From contig NZ_JAEMXM010000006.1 of the NCBI RefSeq assembly GCF_016482785.1, positions 62,001 to 126,000 of the forward strand: a stretch of DNA of 64,000 bases, read 5' to 3'. The stretch comes from Paenibacillus alkalitolerans (GTDB taxonomy: Bacteria > Bacillota > Bacilli > Paenibacillales > YIM-B00363). The notes beneath the pieces were generated by a model. That model saw nothing but the letters and a program-made list of their open reading frames with translations. It had not been told where the DNA came from and searched no databases. This document shows, one piece after another, positions 17,506 to 25,797 of this stretch (positions within the stretch are counted from its first letter, which is position 1; each line of letters starts with the position of its first letter). A program made the translations under genes and the position numbers.

Positions 17506-18000
17506 CTATTTCTGTCTTGACCGCTTTCGCCCTTGATTCCTTAACCGCTGAGTCTGGTGTTTCAGGATTTGATTCGCCTTCTCCATATAGTCGAGCAATA
17601 CCTGCAGCTCGTCCGGGTCATACTGGGAATAAAGCTCGTTCATGGCTTCAGCTAATGGAGCGAATGCGTCGATGAGCATATACAAATTCCCGTAGAGAGG
17701 CTCTACAAGGACGATACGGAGGTCTTTCGGATCCTTCGTGCGGCGGACGTATCCGGATTTCTCCAACCGGTTCAACGCACTCGTAATAGCTCCGGTGGTA
17801 AGCCCCGTAAGCTCGGCCAGTTGCCCGGCCGTCGCCTTTCCCATGCCGAGCACAATGTCCAATATTTTATGATCCGTTATGTTCAGTCCGAGATAACCGG
17901 CCACCGTCTGGTGAAACATAATCGTTTGAGTGGAAAGCCGCTTTGAAGCTTCCTGAAGAGACTGACTGAGATCCGGCCGTATAGATCGATTGTGCTCCAT
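17506..18000 (-). CDS. MarR-family transcriptional regulator
   Basis: A 164-residue MarR-type winged-helix repressor. The HTH is GKATAGQLAELTGLTTGAIT (about residues 70-90) and the wing SGYVRRTKDPKDLRIVLVE (about 98-117). The protein is divergent from a FAD monooxygenase gene (18233-19432), with a strong palindrome between them, so it most likely represses that gene and itself and releases DNA when it binds a phenolic or other small ligand. The basic tail RNQGRKRSRQK is unusual but short. Ribosome site AGGGGAAGG is close to the ATG. Confidence 0.88.
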   Translation of the reverse strand: MEHNRSIRPDLSQSLQEASKRLSTQTIMFHQTVAGYLGLNITDHKILDIVLGMGKATAGQLAELTGLTTGAITSALNRLEKSGYVRRTKDPKDLRIVLVEPLYGNLYMLIDAFAPLAEAMNELYSQYDPDELQVLLDYMEKANQILKHQTQRLRNQGRKRSRQK

Positions 18001-18178
18001 TTGTTCCTTCCCCTCCTCACATCATATGGATAAAATTGAAACTAAGATTGATTATATCCAAAAGAACTAAGCAATTCTTTTAAACCCGACCAAAGTCTAG
18101 CCCCAATTCAGTCTCAGGCCGTTTTCCGGATGGTTCGTCTGTGATTTATGATACAGGGAAAGGACGCATCGATGCATA

Positions 18179-18199
18179 TTATCTTAATTTTTAAGATAA
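18179..18199. promoter_or_regulatory. Perfect palindrome, probable MarR operator
   Basis: TTATCTTAA TTT TTAAGATAA is a perfect 9+3+9 dyad typical of MarR-family operators, 34 bases upstream of the monooxygenase start. A second, looser dyad (TGGATA...TATCCA, about 18027-18060) lies next to the marR start. Confidence 0.7.
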
Positions 18200-18232
18200 A
18201 TGCATCGCATCCAATTGACAGGAGGATACGAA

Positions 18233-19432
18233 ATGAGAAAGACGAAGAAAGCTTTGATTATCGGTTGCGGAGTTGCCGGACCTGCCGCCGCTCTGTTTTT
18301 GAAAAGAGCAGGATTCGAACCGGTCGTGTTCGAAGCGATGAAGGGGCATGACGATTACGAGGGCTTGTTCCTGAATGTAGGCCGCAACGGCATGCGCGTA
18401 TTGGATGAGCTGGGGGTGGACGGACCGATTCGGCAGGACGGCTTCGAAATGCGAGTTATGAGCTTCCGGAGCGGCACCGGCAAACTGCTGGGGAACATCG
18501 GTGAGCAAACCTCTGAGCCTCATGGAGTAACGATCAAAAGAGGCTTCCTTCATCGGATACTGCGTGAAGAAGCGCAGCGGCAGGGCATTCCGATCGAGCT
18601 CGGCAAAAAGCTACTCGATTTGCAAATGACTGCCGATCAAGTGACCGCATATTTTCAGGACGGGACATCCGCGACAGGAGATTTTGTGATCGGCTGCGAC
18701 GGCATTCACTCTAAGACTCGCAGCATAATTCTGCCGAACGCTGCCCAGCCTTCATATACCGGCTTGATCAGTTTCGGCGGTTTTACACACGGCCGGGACA
18801 TTGTCCGCGAGCCGGGAATTCAGCATATGGTGTTCGGCAAGAAAGCGTTTTTCGGATATTTGGTCAAGGACGATGGGGAAATTTACTGGTTCGGAAACAT
18901 GAATTATCCGGGAACGCCGACGCGCAAAGATTTGCAGGCGATTCCCGCCTCTCAGTGGCGGCAAACGATTACCGGGCTGTACCGTCACGATCCCCATCCT
19001 GTTCCGGACATTGTTCGGCGGACGGAAGGCGAGTTCGGTGTGTACCCGATCTACGACATGCTCACACAACCGGCATGGCACAGCGGCAGAGCCGTACTGA
19101 TCGGCGATGCGATCCATGCGGTTTCTCCGAATGCCGGGCAAGGCGCATCCCTCGCGTTGGAGGACGCCATGGTCTTGGCAAAATGCTTAAGAGATATAGA
19201 CGGCGTGGAGCGGGCGTTTGCCCGATTTCAGCAGCTCCGGCAGGAACGGGTGGAACGGATTGTGCGTTACTCTAGAACCATCGGTCAACGCAAGCATGCG
19301 ACGAACCCGATCCAGGTATTTTTCCGTGACCTGCTGCTCCCTCACTTCTTGAAATCTGCGGGCAAGCACTCGCATGCGTGGATGTACGATTACCATATCG
19401 ACTGGAACGAGAAGGTCCCGGCTGAAGGATAA
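18233..19432 (+). CDS. FAD-dependent monooxygenase (class A flavoprotein hydroxylase)
   Basis: A 399-residue flavoprotein. The N-terminal dinucleotide fold reads ALIIGCGVAGPAAALFLKRAG (GxGxxG, about residues 7-25), GDFVIGCDGIHSKTRS (about 150) is the DG motif, and VLIGDAIHAVSPNAGQGASL (about 287) is the GD motif that contacts FAD. This layout is that of PHBH-type single-component hydroxylases such as salicylate- or tetracycline-degrading TetX relatives. GGAGG lies six bases before the ATG at 18233; a start 33 bases upstream has none. Controlled in all likelihood by the divergent MarR. Substrate unknown; aromatic hydroxylation or drug inactivation are both possible. Confidence 0.88.
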   Translation: MRKTKKALIIGCGVAGPAAALFLKRAGFEPVVFEAMKGHDDYEGLFLNVGRNGMRVLDELGVDGPIRQDGFEMRVMSFRSGTGKLLGNIGEQTSEPHGVTIKRGFLHRILREEAQRQGIPIELGKKLLDLQMTADQVTAYFQDGTSATGDFVIGCDGIHSKTRSIILPNAAQPSYTGLISFGGFTHGRDIVREPGIQHMVFGKKAFFGYLVKDDGEIYWFGNMNYPGTPTRKDLQAIPASQWRQTITGLYRHDPHPVPDIVRRTEGEFGVYPIYDMLTQPAWHSGRAVLIGDAIHAVSPNAGQGASLALEDAMVLAKCLRDIDGVERAFARFQQLRQERVERIVRYSRTIGQRKHATNPIQVFFRDLLLPHFLKSAGKHSHAWMYDYHIDWNEKVPAEG

Positions 19433-19472
19433 CTGCCGCATCAATCCGGCAGCCTTAAAAGTTGCGAAGAAG

Positions 19473-20261
19473 TCAATTTATGTGTGTCAAATATTCAAAT
19501 GCCGTAGTGCCATATACGCGTTTAAAGTGTCTGTTTAAATGGGTCAAATCGGCAAAACCGCATTCCGTAACCGCCAGATAGATGTCCTTGGTGCTTTCTA
19601 TTAATTTCTTTGCATACTCAACCTTACAGTTTAAAAAAAATTGATACGGTGATATTCCGGTATTCGCTTTAAATGCTCTGATGAATTGAAATTTTGACAT
19701 CCCGAACTCTTTGCATATGTCGTCTAGCCGTAAAACATTGTCTATACTGTAATACATCATTTCTTTCGCTTTCTTTGTCAGGTGATGATCTGTTTTGTAT
19801 GCCTCCGGGCTCATTTTTGCTTCGGAAAAACTTTCTACAAGAGTCAGCAGCAGTTCGCTGCAAAAGGATTCGTCTTTACCATTGGATATTGCATGTGCAA
19901 GCCGCAATATCTTTTGCTTTAAATCAGCATTATAGACGATAGGTGAAGTGAATCGCGGCAGATCCCTTTTCTCGAGCACCTCGGTGAAATGATCGGGGTG
20001 AATATAGAGCATGACATAATCGATGCCCGTCTTATATTGCGATCTGCCGTCGTGGATTTGCTCGGGATTAAACAGCATAACGCCGCTTGCATGGGATGAT
20101 TGAAAACTGCCGTCCAAGTTGTATTGCTGAACGCCGCGTAAAGTCACACCTAACGCATATTCCTCATGGGAATGCTTTTTGTAGGTGAAATCGGTAAAAC
20201 TTGCCGACAATGCGGTAATCCCTGCCGATTTTCGATATACAAATTTGTTCATTTCATTCAC
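19473..20261 (-). CDS. AraC-family transcriptional regulator
   Basis: A 262-residue regulator with an N-terminal cupin-like sensor (HSHEEYALGVTLRGVQQYNL, GVMLFNPEQIHDG) and two C-terminal AraC HTH motifs (LRLDDICKEFGMSKFQFIRA and IYLAVTECGFADLTHLNRHF, about residues 180-255). Its start overlaps the stop of the LysE-type exporter (ATGA), so both are one transcript. In this common pairing the regulator controls the exporter in response to an amino acid or related metabolite. Confidence 0.9.
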   Translation of the reverse strand: MNEMNKFVYRKSAGITALSASFTDFTYKKHSHEEYALGVTLRGVQQYNLDGSFQSSHASGVMLFNPEQIHDGRSQYKTGIDYVMLYIHPDHFTEVLEKRDLPRFTSPIVYNADLKQKILRLAHAISNGKDESFCSELLLTLVESFSEAKMSPEAYKTDHHLTKKAKEMMYYSIDNVLRLDDICKEFGMSKFQFIRAFKANTGISPYQFFLNCKVEYAKKLIESTKDIYLAVTECGFADLTHLNRHFKRVYGTTAFEYLTHIN

Positions 20262-20854
20262 CCCGTAATGAAATCAACCAGTCCCGACACCATGATCGCT
20301 GAATAAACCAAAAACAATGCCATGATCAGATTGGCAGCCTTCTGAAACCGTTGCGCAACTCCCCTTATTAGCGTACCAAAAAGCGCCCACATCACAAATG
20401 CTGAGAAGCCGATCACAGTTACAACTGCGACAAAGACCGATAATATGTGCGGTGACTTATAGTGCGGCATGACGTAGCTTGGAATAACGGTCATTGTAAA
20501 CAGTATGACTTTAGGATTTATTAGCTGAAGAAGGAAGCCCGATAAGAAGGAAGAGGCTTGGTTTGAGGGTTCCTTTGATACATCCATTTTGGAGATCAAG
20601 TAAGCAAGGTAAAGCATATAAAAGGTACCGATGATCTGAACAACCGACAAAATATTTGGAACAACCGCCGCAAGCGCACTGCTCAGCATAACTGAAGCCG
20701 CAAGCAACGCGCCAAAAGCGATCGTAGCTCCCGATATAAATTGCATTACTTTTTTTAGTCCGAAATTTTGGACCGAATTTAATATGAGGATGTTTGTAGG
20801 TCCAGGTGTGAAAGTTACAATCATGCAGTACATTATGAATGACGTAATATTCAT
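20258..20854 (-). CDS. LysE/RhtB-family amino-acid exporter
   Basis: A 198-residue membrane protein with about six hydrophobic segments. The N-terminal signature TPGPTNILILNSVQNFG is the LysE/RhtB motif, and NPKVILFTMTVIPSYV in the fourth-fifth segment is also typical. It would export an amino acid or homoserine-like compound by proton antiport across the cell membrane. GGGAGG precedes the ATG at 20854; the longer frame (MRNLAGRRSI) has no ribosome site. The gene overlaps the AraC regulator by four bases. Confidence 0.88.
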   Translation of the reverse strand: MNITSFIMYCMIVTFTPGPTNILILNSVQNFGLKKVMQFISGATIAFGALLAASVMLSSALAAVVPNILSVVQIIGTFYMLYLAYLISKMDVSKEPSNQASSFLSGFLLQLINPKVILFTMTVIPSYVMPHYKSPHILSVFVAVVTVIGFSAFVMWALFGTLIRGVAQRFQKAANLIMALFLVYSAIMVSGLVDFITG

Positions 20855-20944
20855 GATTGACCGCCTCCCGGCAAGGTTTCTCATGAATTATAATCTGCAG
20901 GTTGGACCGCTCTATAGGATATTATTGCAGACGCAGACGCCCCG

Positions 20945-21039
20945 GTAGTGCTGGAACGGCGTGTCTTGTTTCGCAGTGGAACAACGTGGTTCACGTATGA
21001 ACCACGTTGTGCCGGGGTGCGGAGTTGGAACAGCACTAC
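20945..21039. repeat. Nested palindromic element related to the 81-bp array
   Basis: An outer inverted repeat (GTAGTGCTG 20945-20953 / CAGCACTAC 21031-21039) encloses an inner perfect hairpin (ACAACGTGGTTCA / TGAACCACGTTGT with a four-base loop, 20981-21010). The arm continuing into GTGCCGGGGTG matches the reverse complement of the unit of the tandem array at 61272-61665 (ACTACGTGGTTCA preceded by CACCCCGGC). It is a member of the same repeat family. Confidence 0.8.
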
Positions 21040-21070
21040 GCTTCCTTACTCATTATATTTCCTCGCATAT

Positions 21071-21132
21071 ATCGATAACCATTGAGGCAGAGCTGCCAGA
21101 GGGTTCAATTGCCAGTTACACAGGTTATCGAT
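21071..21132. repeat. Small element with 10-bp perfect terminal inverted repeats
   Basis: ATCGATAACC (21071-21080) and GGTTATCGAT (21123-21132) are perfect inverted repeats 62 bases apart end to end, with an inner dyad GGCAGAGCTGCC. The premature stop of the methyltransferase fragment falls inside the right arm. Confidence 0.65.
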
Positions 21133-21553
21133 CTTGCAGATCGTTAATCCATACATGAACGCCGTTTGACGTGTATACAAAATCATACTCGCCGCTCTTA
21201 ATTTTGCTTAAGCTCATTGAATCATCGCAAATGAATTCAATATCCCAACTTTGTTTACGGGCAATTTCTGCACTGTTTTCCAGCTGTCTTTCAGATATAT
21301 CGCAAGAAGTTACTTTTGCACCCATCAAGTAGAAAGCGAAAACAGCATGGTTGTCACCGCTCGAAGGGACGCAAATTCGTTTGCCTTGCAGGTTTGGCAA
21401 TGTTTTTTTGATCATTGAATACGTCGTATGATGAAAGGCTGATCCAGGATTCTCTATTATTTTTGATATCGCTTCGTCTGTCCTATATCTTAGATACCAC
21501 GTATCGGACCATTGATTCCAACTGTTTTTGATTTTGTTACTATGATTATCCAT
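21125..21553 (-). pseudogene. SAM-dependent methyltransferase, 3' truncated
   Basis: A 142-residue N-terminal part of a class I methyltransferase: SWNQWSDTWYLRYRTDEAI, GKRICVPSSGDNHAVFAFY at the motif I position and GAKVTSCDISERQLENS at motif II. The frame stops right after GVHVWINDL, where the family normally goes on for about 100 residues (motif III and the C-terminal sheet). Truncation coincides with the inverted-repeat element at 21071-21132. The start has GGGGAATTATTA upstream. A stable active enzyme is unlikely. Confidence 0.75.
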
Positions 21554-21699
21554 TAATAATTCCCCATTATATATTTACTCAGAAATGCGTTGCGGAACTT
21601 CCCCTGAGTGCCGCGAGCCACGAATTCTTGTACTTGTTCCAAGCCTTCGGGAATATGGAGCTCCGAGGCGCTGTACCTGTAGTTGCCTTCCCAGTCCTT

Positions 21700-22413
21700 T
21701 TACCCTTTCCCCGATGATCCTAATAACCTTCTAACAATTTTTTTTGCAGCATTTTCAGCAGATATTAAAGCTCCCGATTCCTTTGCCTCCCTGAAAAATG
21801 CCGCAAGCGGCAGACCTTCTTCGTTACGAGCCTCAGTCTGCATATCGGTGTCGACCATTCCCGGATCTACTGTGTAGATCGTCAACGATCTATGATTCTC
21901 AATTTGCACACAGGAAGTGAACATATTCAATGCAGCTTTCGAAGCACAGTATAAGCTCATACCGGCTGCCGCATGTTTGGCTGAACCTGAGGAGACGTTC
22001 ACTATTGTTCTGGAAATATCCCATTGCTCTGTATGCTTTATAAAAGATTGGGTCAATAAGATTGGGGCTAGTAAGTTTGTTTGTACATTCTTGACTGTTT
22101 CTGCAGGATCGCAGCAATCTATACGGCCTAACGGAGTTACTTGGGCGGCATTATTAATCAATGCAATTGACTGTATATCCTTCGCAACTTGATTAATAAG
22201 CCCATTAATTAAAGCTGGGATACCCTCCGTGTGCTGCAGATCGTATTTTACAAATTGTATGCTGCAGTCTTTCTGAGCGGCTAGTTCTAACAAGAAATCG
22301 TTATTGTTCCTCGCAAGAGCAAAGATAGTATGGTTGCGCTTAATAAGCTGTTTGCAGATTTCAAAACCCAAACCGCGAGACGTTCCCGTTATGATAAATG
22401 CCCTCTCCACCAT
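21700..22413 (-). CDS. Short-chain dehydrogenase/reductase, sepiapterin/benzil reductase-like
   Basis: A 237-residue classical SDR. The NAD(P) motif is TGTSRGLG (about residues 8-15), followed by NNAAQVTP, and the catalytic set is Ser in VNVSSGSAKH with YCASK (Tyr-x-x-x-Lys, about 155). GRxxxDF-like basic residues after strand 2 (LARNNND) favour NADPH. It resembles sepiapterin reductase and the Bacillus (S)-benzoin-forming benzil reductase YueD. ATG at 22413 follows AGAGGAG. Monocistronic; physiological substrate unknown. Confidence 0.85.
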   Translation of the reverse strand: MVERAFIITGTSRGLGFEICKQLIKRNHTIFALARNNNDFLLELAAQKDCSIQFVKYDLQHTEGIPALINGLINQVAKDIQSIALINNAAQVTPLGRIDCCDPAETVKNVQTNLLAPILLTQSFIKHTEQWDISRTIVNVSSGSAKHAAAGMSLYCASKAALNMFTSCVQIENHRSLTIYTVDPGMVDTDMQTEARNEEGLPLAAFFREAKESGALISAENAAKKIVRRLLGSSGKG

Positions 22414-22472
22414 ACCACTCCTCTGCAAATTATCACCGGAAGGCTATTGTGCGTATGATCACATACTCCACC

Positions 22473-22547
22473 GCCAAAGCCGATCACCATAACTCCGGAG
22501 CTTTTTCAGCAAATATACGACCTATTAATCCTGAGCTATGTACATTG
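22473..22547. repeat. 75-bp dispersed repeat, copy 1
   Basis: Aligns without gaps over 75 bases to 23719-23793 (about 80% identical by eye). The best conserved parts are GCCAAAGCCGATCACC and AACTCCGGAGC, a CTCCGGAG palindrome. Confidence 0.75.
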
Positions 22548-22606
22548 AGTCTTCATCCATTAGTTTACCGGACACCCGTCGCCGCCTATCAAACTTACAA
22601 CAATTA

Positions 22607-22864
22607 TTAAATATGTTTAACAAGAGTGACTTTATCGTAACCGGGTCTAAAAAAATCTTTCTCGTATTTTACCATTTCAAAACCGATTTTCCGATAAAAC
22701 AATAATGTCGCTTCGTTACCAACATGGCCTAACGTGTAGAGAATAACTTGCTTACTGCCCAGATCATATTTCTCAATGATAAACTTCGGGAATTGAAGAG
22801 GGTACCCGCCCATAATTTCCCTGACATAAACCTGGTCGGTTTGCTCTAATGAACGAATAATCAA
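22607..22864 (-). CDS. GNAT acetyltransferase with internal deletion
   Basis: An 85-residue frame whose two ends look like a GNAT N-acetyltransferase: MIIRSLEQTDQVYVREIMGG at the start, and NEATLLFYRKIGFEMV with the C-terminal strand. The middle, including the acetyl-CoA pyrophosphate loop (R/Q-x-x-G-x-G/A), is absent and the frame is kept, so about 60-70 residues seem to have been deleted in frame. Its ATG overlaps the stop of the DJ-1/PfpI gene. Catalysis is not expected. Confidence 0.6.
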   Translation of the reverse strand: MIIRSLEQTDQVYVREIMGGYPLQFPKFIIEKYDLGSKQVILYTLGHVGNEATLLFYRKIGFEMVKYEKDFFRPGYDKVTLVKHI

Positions 22865-23454
22865 TTCATATCCCCTCCATGCTTTTGGATGCTGGAATAG
22901 TGCGGGTAATCCATCTTCTCTTGCACTTCCCGAACGACATTTTCGTTAGTGAGAGATTCAATAAAATATAGACCCAGATCAATGGATGCCGATACTCCCC
23001 CGCCGGTAAAAATGTTTCCATCCCTGACAAAACGCTTCTTTACCACTTCCGAGCAATAAGGGACTAATAGTTCGTATGCGGAGGGATTTGTCGTCGCTTT
23101 TTTGTCATGTAAAAAACCGGCCGCACCCAAAATCAATGCTCCTGTACACACAGACACTTTGTATTGGACATCCTTGGCGGTCCGGATCCATGAAATGAAC
23201 TCGTTGTCGAATCTAAGCTGCCTTGTCGAGAGTCCTCCGGGGATAAATATCACATCGTACACCGACAGATCGGGGGAAATACGATTTATTTTAAAAGACA
23301 ACCCGCGATCATCGGTTACTTGCTCTTTGTTCGAACAAAAATCCCATGACACATTTTCCTTTACCTTTAAAATTCCCAACCATGTCACCGCTTCGTAAAA
23401 TCCGATAAAATCCAGCGCCGTCATCCTGTCAAACAAAATGAATCCCATCTTCAT
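22861..23454 (-). CDS. DJ-1/PfpI-family protein under a ZTP riboswitch
   Basis: A 197-residue ThiJ/DJ-1/PfpI-type protein: FILFDRMTALDFIGFYEAV at the start, DVIFIPGGLSTRQL, and the nucleophile elbow VSVCTGALILGAAG with Cys near residue 104. DJ-1 relatives include proteases, glyoxalases, isonitrile hydratases and amidases; the DF..FYEAVTWLG start resembles the isonitrile-hydratase/AraC-N-terminal branch. ATG at 23454 is preferred (AGGTG seven bases upstream); a GTG lies just before it. The leader carries a ZTP riboswitch and terminator, so expression should rise under folate/purine one-carbon stress. Confidence 0.85.
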   Translation of the reverse strand: MKMGFILFDRMTALDFIGFYEAVTWLGILKVKENVSWDFCSNKEQVTDDRGLSFKINRISPDLSVYDVIFIPGGLSTRQLRFDNEFISWIRTAKDVQYKVSVCTGALILGAAGFLHDKKATTNPSAYELLVPYCSEVVKKRFVRDGNIFTGGGVSASIDLGLYFIESLTNENVVREVQEKMDYPHYSSIQKHGGDMN

Positions 23455-23483
23455 CACTAAACACCTGACCTTTCGTCATAAAT

Positions 23484-23517
23484 AAAAAAAGTATTTGATC
23501 TCAAGGATCAAATACTT
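23484..23517 (-). terminator. Riboswitch-controlled terminator
   Basis: On the minus strand AAGTATTTGATC / GATCAAATACTT with a short loop is followed by seven Ts. It starts directly after the aptamer and ends about 30 bases before the DJ-1 start codon, as expected for an expression platform. Confidence 0.9.
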
Positions 23518-23592
23518 CGCCCAGGCGTACGGCTTTATGAATGTGCGCTCCCTCGTGGTGATCCACGTTACGCCAGTCGCGCACACCAAGAT
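23518..23592 (-). ncRNA. ZTP (pfl motif) riboswitch
   Basis: On the minus strand the leader reads GTGTGCGC GACTGGCG TAAC GTGGATCACCAC GAGGGAGCGCAC and, after a short linker, GCCGTACGCCTGGGCG. The GACUGGCG and CGCCUGGGC blocks, the small GUGG...CCAC hairpin, the GUGCGC/GCGCAC outer stem and the pseudoknot-forming CUGGCG/CGCC segments match the ZTP-sensing pfl motif, for example the Fusobacterium ulcerans aptamer. ZTP/ZMP binding should prevent the adjoining terminator. Known members mostly precede purine and folate genes; here it precedes a DJ-1/PfpI gene. Confidence 0.93.
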
Positions 23593-23718
23593 ATTTCCAC
23601 TATTGTATTCCGAATATTCAAATTATTCAACAGATTTTTTCGATCAAGCACTCTAACCCTCATACGCGCGTGACGTCCGTCACTTTATCGGCACTGAGTC
23701 AATATCGGACATACCTCG

Positions 23719-23793
23719 GCCAAAGCCGATCACCTTAACTCCGGAGCATTTTCCGCAACCATCGCACTTTTTTATCCTGAGTTACGCATATTG
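23719..23793. repeat. 75-bp dispersed repeat, copy 2
   Basis: Gapless partner of 22473-22547 in the same orientation, 1.25 kb away. The two copies flank the truncated GNAT, the DJ-1 gene and its riboswitch. Nothing else is visible between 23593 and 23871. Confidence 0.75.
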
Positions 23794-23871
23794 CCTGTTT
23801 TCACATAATATCAAATCCCCCTGAACGACAAATAACCCGCGGTGATCGCGGGTCCCCGGTTCTATATTCAG

Positions 23872-24876
23872 TTATCTCGCTTGCTGCGTGGACTGGCGGA
23901 CAACGAGCTCCGGACGGAGAACGATTCTCTGCTTGACGGCATCAGTATTCACCAAGTTATCGATTAGGAGTTCGAATGCCTGCTTCCCCATCCGTTCGAT
24001 CGGCTGTGCGACCGAAGTGAGCGGCGGATCCGTTACTCCCGCCAATATAGTATCGTCGAAGCCGACAATGGAGAGATCGTCCGGCACTTTGACGCCGGAT
24101 TTCTTGGCCGCCTGCATGGCGCCTATGGCGAGCAGGTCGTTGCAGCAAAATATCGCCGTAGGTTTGTCCCCTCGACTCAGCAATTCGTCGGCGCCTCGTC
24201 TTCCTTCCTCCACCCGGTATTCGCAGATGACGATGCCGGAGTCGTCGAACGGAACATTCAAATCGGATAATCCTTGCTTGAAGCCACGGATCCGTTCGCG
24301 GCTGCTGCTCACCTTCAAATTCTCGGACAGAATGGCCAATCGGCGGTGTCCGAGCCCTGCAAGATGCTGTGCTGCCAACATGCCTCCGATATAGTCGTCG
24401 GTGACGACCGTATCCGCCGCAATCGCGGCCGTTTCCCTGGAGATCATCACGAAGGGTATGGACCTCGTTTCCAGCCGCTTCAAGATTTCTATGTTATCGA
24501 TCCCTGTTCCGATTATGATGCCGTCGACGCTTTTTTGCTCAAGCAAAGAGATGTAGCGCTCGACGCGCTCGTCCTTGTTATCCGTGCTGCAAATAATAAC
24601 GCTGTAACCGGATTGGTGGGCTTGATCCTCAATCGCGCGCGCAATCTCCCCAAAGAACGGGTTGGAAATGTCCGGGATAAGCAGCCCTAACGTGAAGGTC
24701 TTCTTCCCCACAAGCGCTGAAGCGATCAAGCTCGGCTGGTAATCGAGTTGTTCCATGATTTTTAAAATTTGCTCGCGCCGCTCTTTGCTGATTTTCCCTT
24801 TTCCGTTAATAGCGTTGGAGACGGTAGCGATCGAAACTCCCGCCGCTTTGGCCACATCGTAAATAGTAGCTTTCAT
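23872..24876 (-). CDS. LacI-family repressor at the end of the iol cluster
   Basis: A 334-residue LacI/GalR regulator. The N-terminal HTH reads TIYDVAKAAGVSIATVSNAI, the hinge follows at about 50-58 (LIASALVGKK), and the sugar-binding core has LGLLIPDISNPFFGEIARAI and TAIFCCNDLLAIGAMQAAK. It is the last gene of the inositol cluster, about 93 bases after iolB, with a hairpin (GGGGATG / CATCCCC) between, and may be partly separately expressed. It probably binds the palindromic operators in front of iolD, iolI or the transporter. A second LacI protein (34177-35175) shares the locus; which protein binds which operator is not known. Confidence 0.9.
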   Translation of the reverse strand: MKATIYDVAKAAGVSIATVSNAINGKGKISKERREQILKIMEQLDYQPSLIASALVGKKTFTLGLLIPDISNPFFGEIARAIEDQAHQSGYSVIICSTDNKDERVERYISLLEQKSVDGIIIGTGIDNIEILKRLETRSIPFVMISRETAAIAADTVVTDDYIGGMLAAQHLAGLGHRRLAILSENLKVSSSRERIRGFKQGLSDLNVPFDDSGIVICEYRVEEGRRGADELLSRGDKPTAIFCCNDLLAIGAMQAAKKSGVKVPDDLSIVGFDDTILAGVTDPPLTSVAQPIERMGKQAFELLIDNLVNTDAVKQRIVLRPELVVRQSTQQAR

Positions 24877-24969
24877 TGATGTTACCTCTGAGAAATTAGT
24901 TTAGGGGATGCGCAAGACATCCCCTACGGATTCATTATGAGCAATGCCGTTAACGGTTGCAAGTTTCAC

Positions 24970-25779
24970 TTAGTTAGCCGTCATGATCCAATGATGATCC
25001 GGATCGTTATGGAATTTCCAGGTGCGGTGAGGTCCGGCCATGACGTTCAAATAGTACACGTCGTACCCCGGAGGCGCGGACACAGGATGATAACCTTTCG
25101 GCACGAGCACGGCTTCGCCGTCTTTGACGACAAGCGTCTCGTCGAGCGAACGGTCGTCCGTGTATACTCGTTGGATCGCAAAGCCCTGCTCGGGTTTCAC
25201 CCGAAAATAATACGTCTCTTCCAGGAACGATTCGTCCGGCAAAGCGTCTCTGTCATGCTTATGCGGCGGGTAGCTCGACCAATGCCCGTTCGGCGTGAAC
25301 ACCTCAACCACCAACAAACTGTCGGCAGGCTCCTGCTCCGGAAGGATGTTATGGATGCGGCGTTCGATATTGCCGTAGCCGCGCATCTCGACGCCGACTT
25401 GTTCCGGCGCGATCAGACGCGCGGCATGACTTCCGCGGCCGGGCGCGGAGCAAACGGCAAGCTCGACGGCAGTCCGTGCTTCCACCCGGTAATAATCGCC
25501 GTTCGGCACATACACGGAATACGGCGGCGTTTGCTCGAACACGCTCATCCTCCGTCCGATCCCGCTCCATTGCTCGCGGCTTGTCGAGACGTCCGCAACG
25601 CCTGAAAGCAAGACGACGCATACTTCCCGGTCCCCCGTCTCTTGTTCCAATGACTGTCCCTCGGACAGCCTAATCACTTCAAATCCGACGTAAGTCCATC
25701 CCGCCGACTCGGGAGTAATGGATATCAGCTTGCCGTCAGCGGCGTTATTGGATTCAGGGGATACGATTAGCTTAGACAA
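24970..25779 (-). CDS. iolB: 5-deoxy-glucuronate isomerase
   Basis: A 269-residue IolB. It converts 5-deoxy-D-glucuronate to 2-deoxy-5-keto-D-gluconate, the fourth step of myo-inositol breakdown, in the cytosol. The protein is a bicupin; the metal-binding block WSSYPPHKHDRDALPDESFLEETYYFR (shown here in parts: HKHD, EETYY) and VLVPKGYHPVSAPPGYDVYYLN are diagnostic. Nineteen bases separate it from iolG upstream. Length fits the family (about 270). Confidence 0.95.
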   Translation of the reverse strand: MSKLIVSPESNNAADGKLISITPESAGWTYVGFEVIRLSEGQSLEQETGDREVCVVLLSGVADVSTSREQWSGIGRRMSVFEQTPPYSVYVPNGDYYRVEARTAVELAVCSAPGRGSHAARLIAPEQVGVEMRGYGNIERRIHNILPEQEPADSLLVVEVFTPNGHWSSYPPHKHDRDALPDESFLEETYYFRVKPEQGFAIQRVYTDDRSLDETLVVKDGEAVLVPKGYHPVSAPPGYDVYYLNVMAGPHRTWKFHNDPDHHWIMTAN

Positions 25780-25797
25780 GACGAAACACCTCGCTTT

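Noticed and set aside
24903-24956. Hairpin and CCGTTAACGG palindrome between iolB and lacI as an operator/terminator pair
   Set aside because: The hairpin has no T-run and the palindrome does not match the other operators of the locus; evidence is too thin for a separate call.
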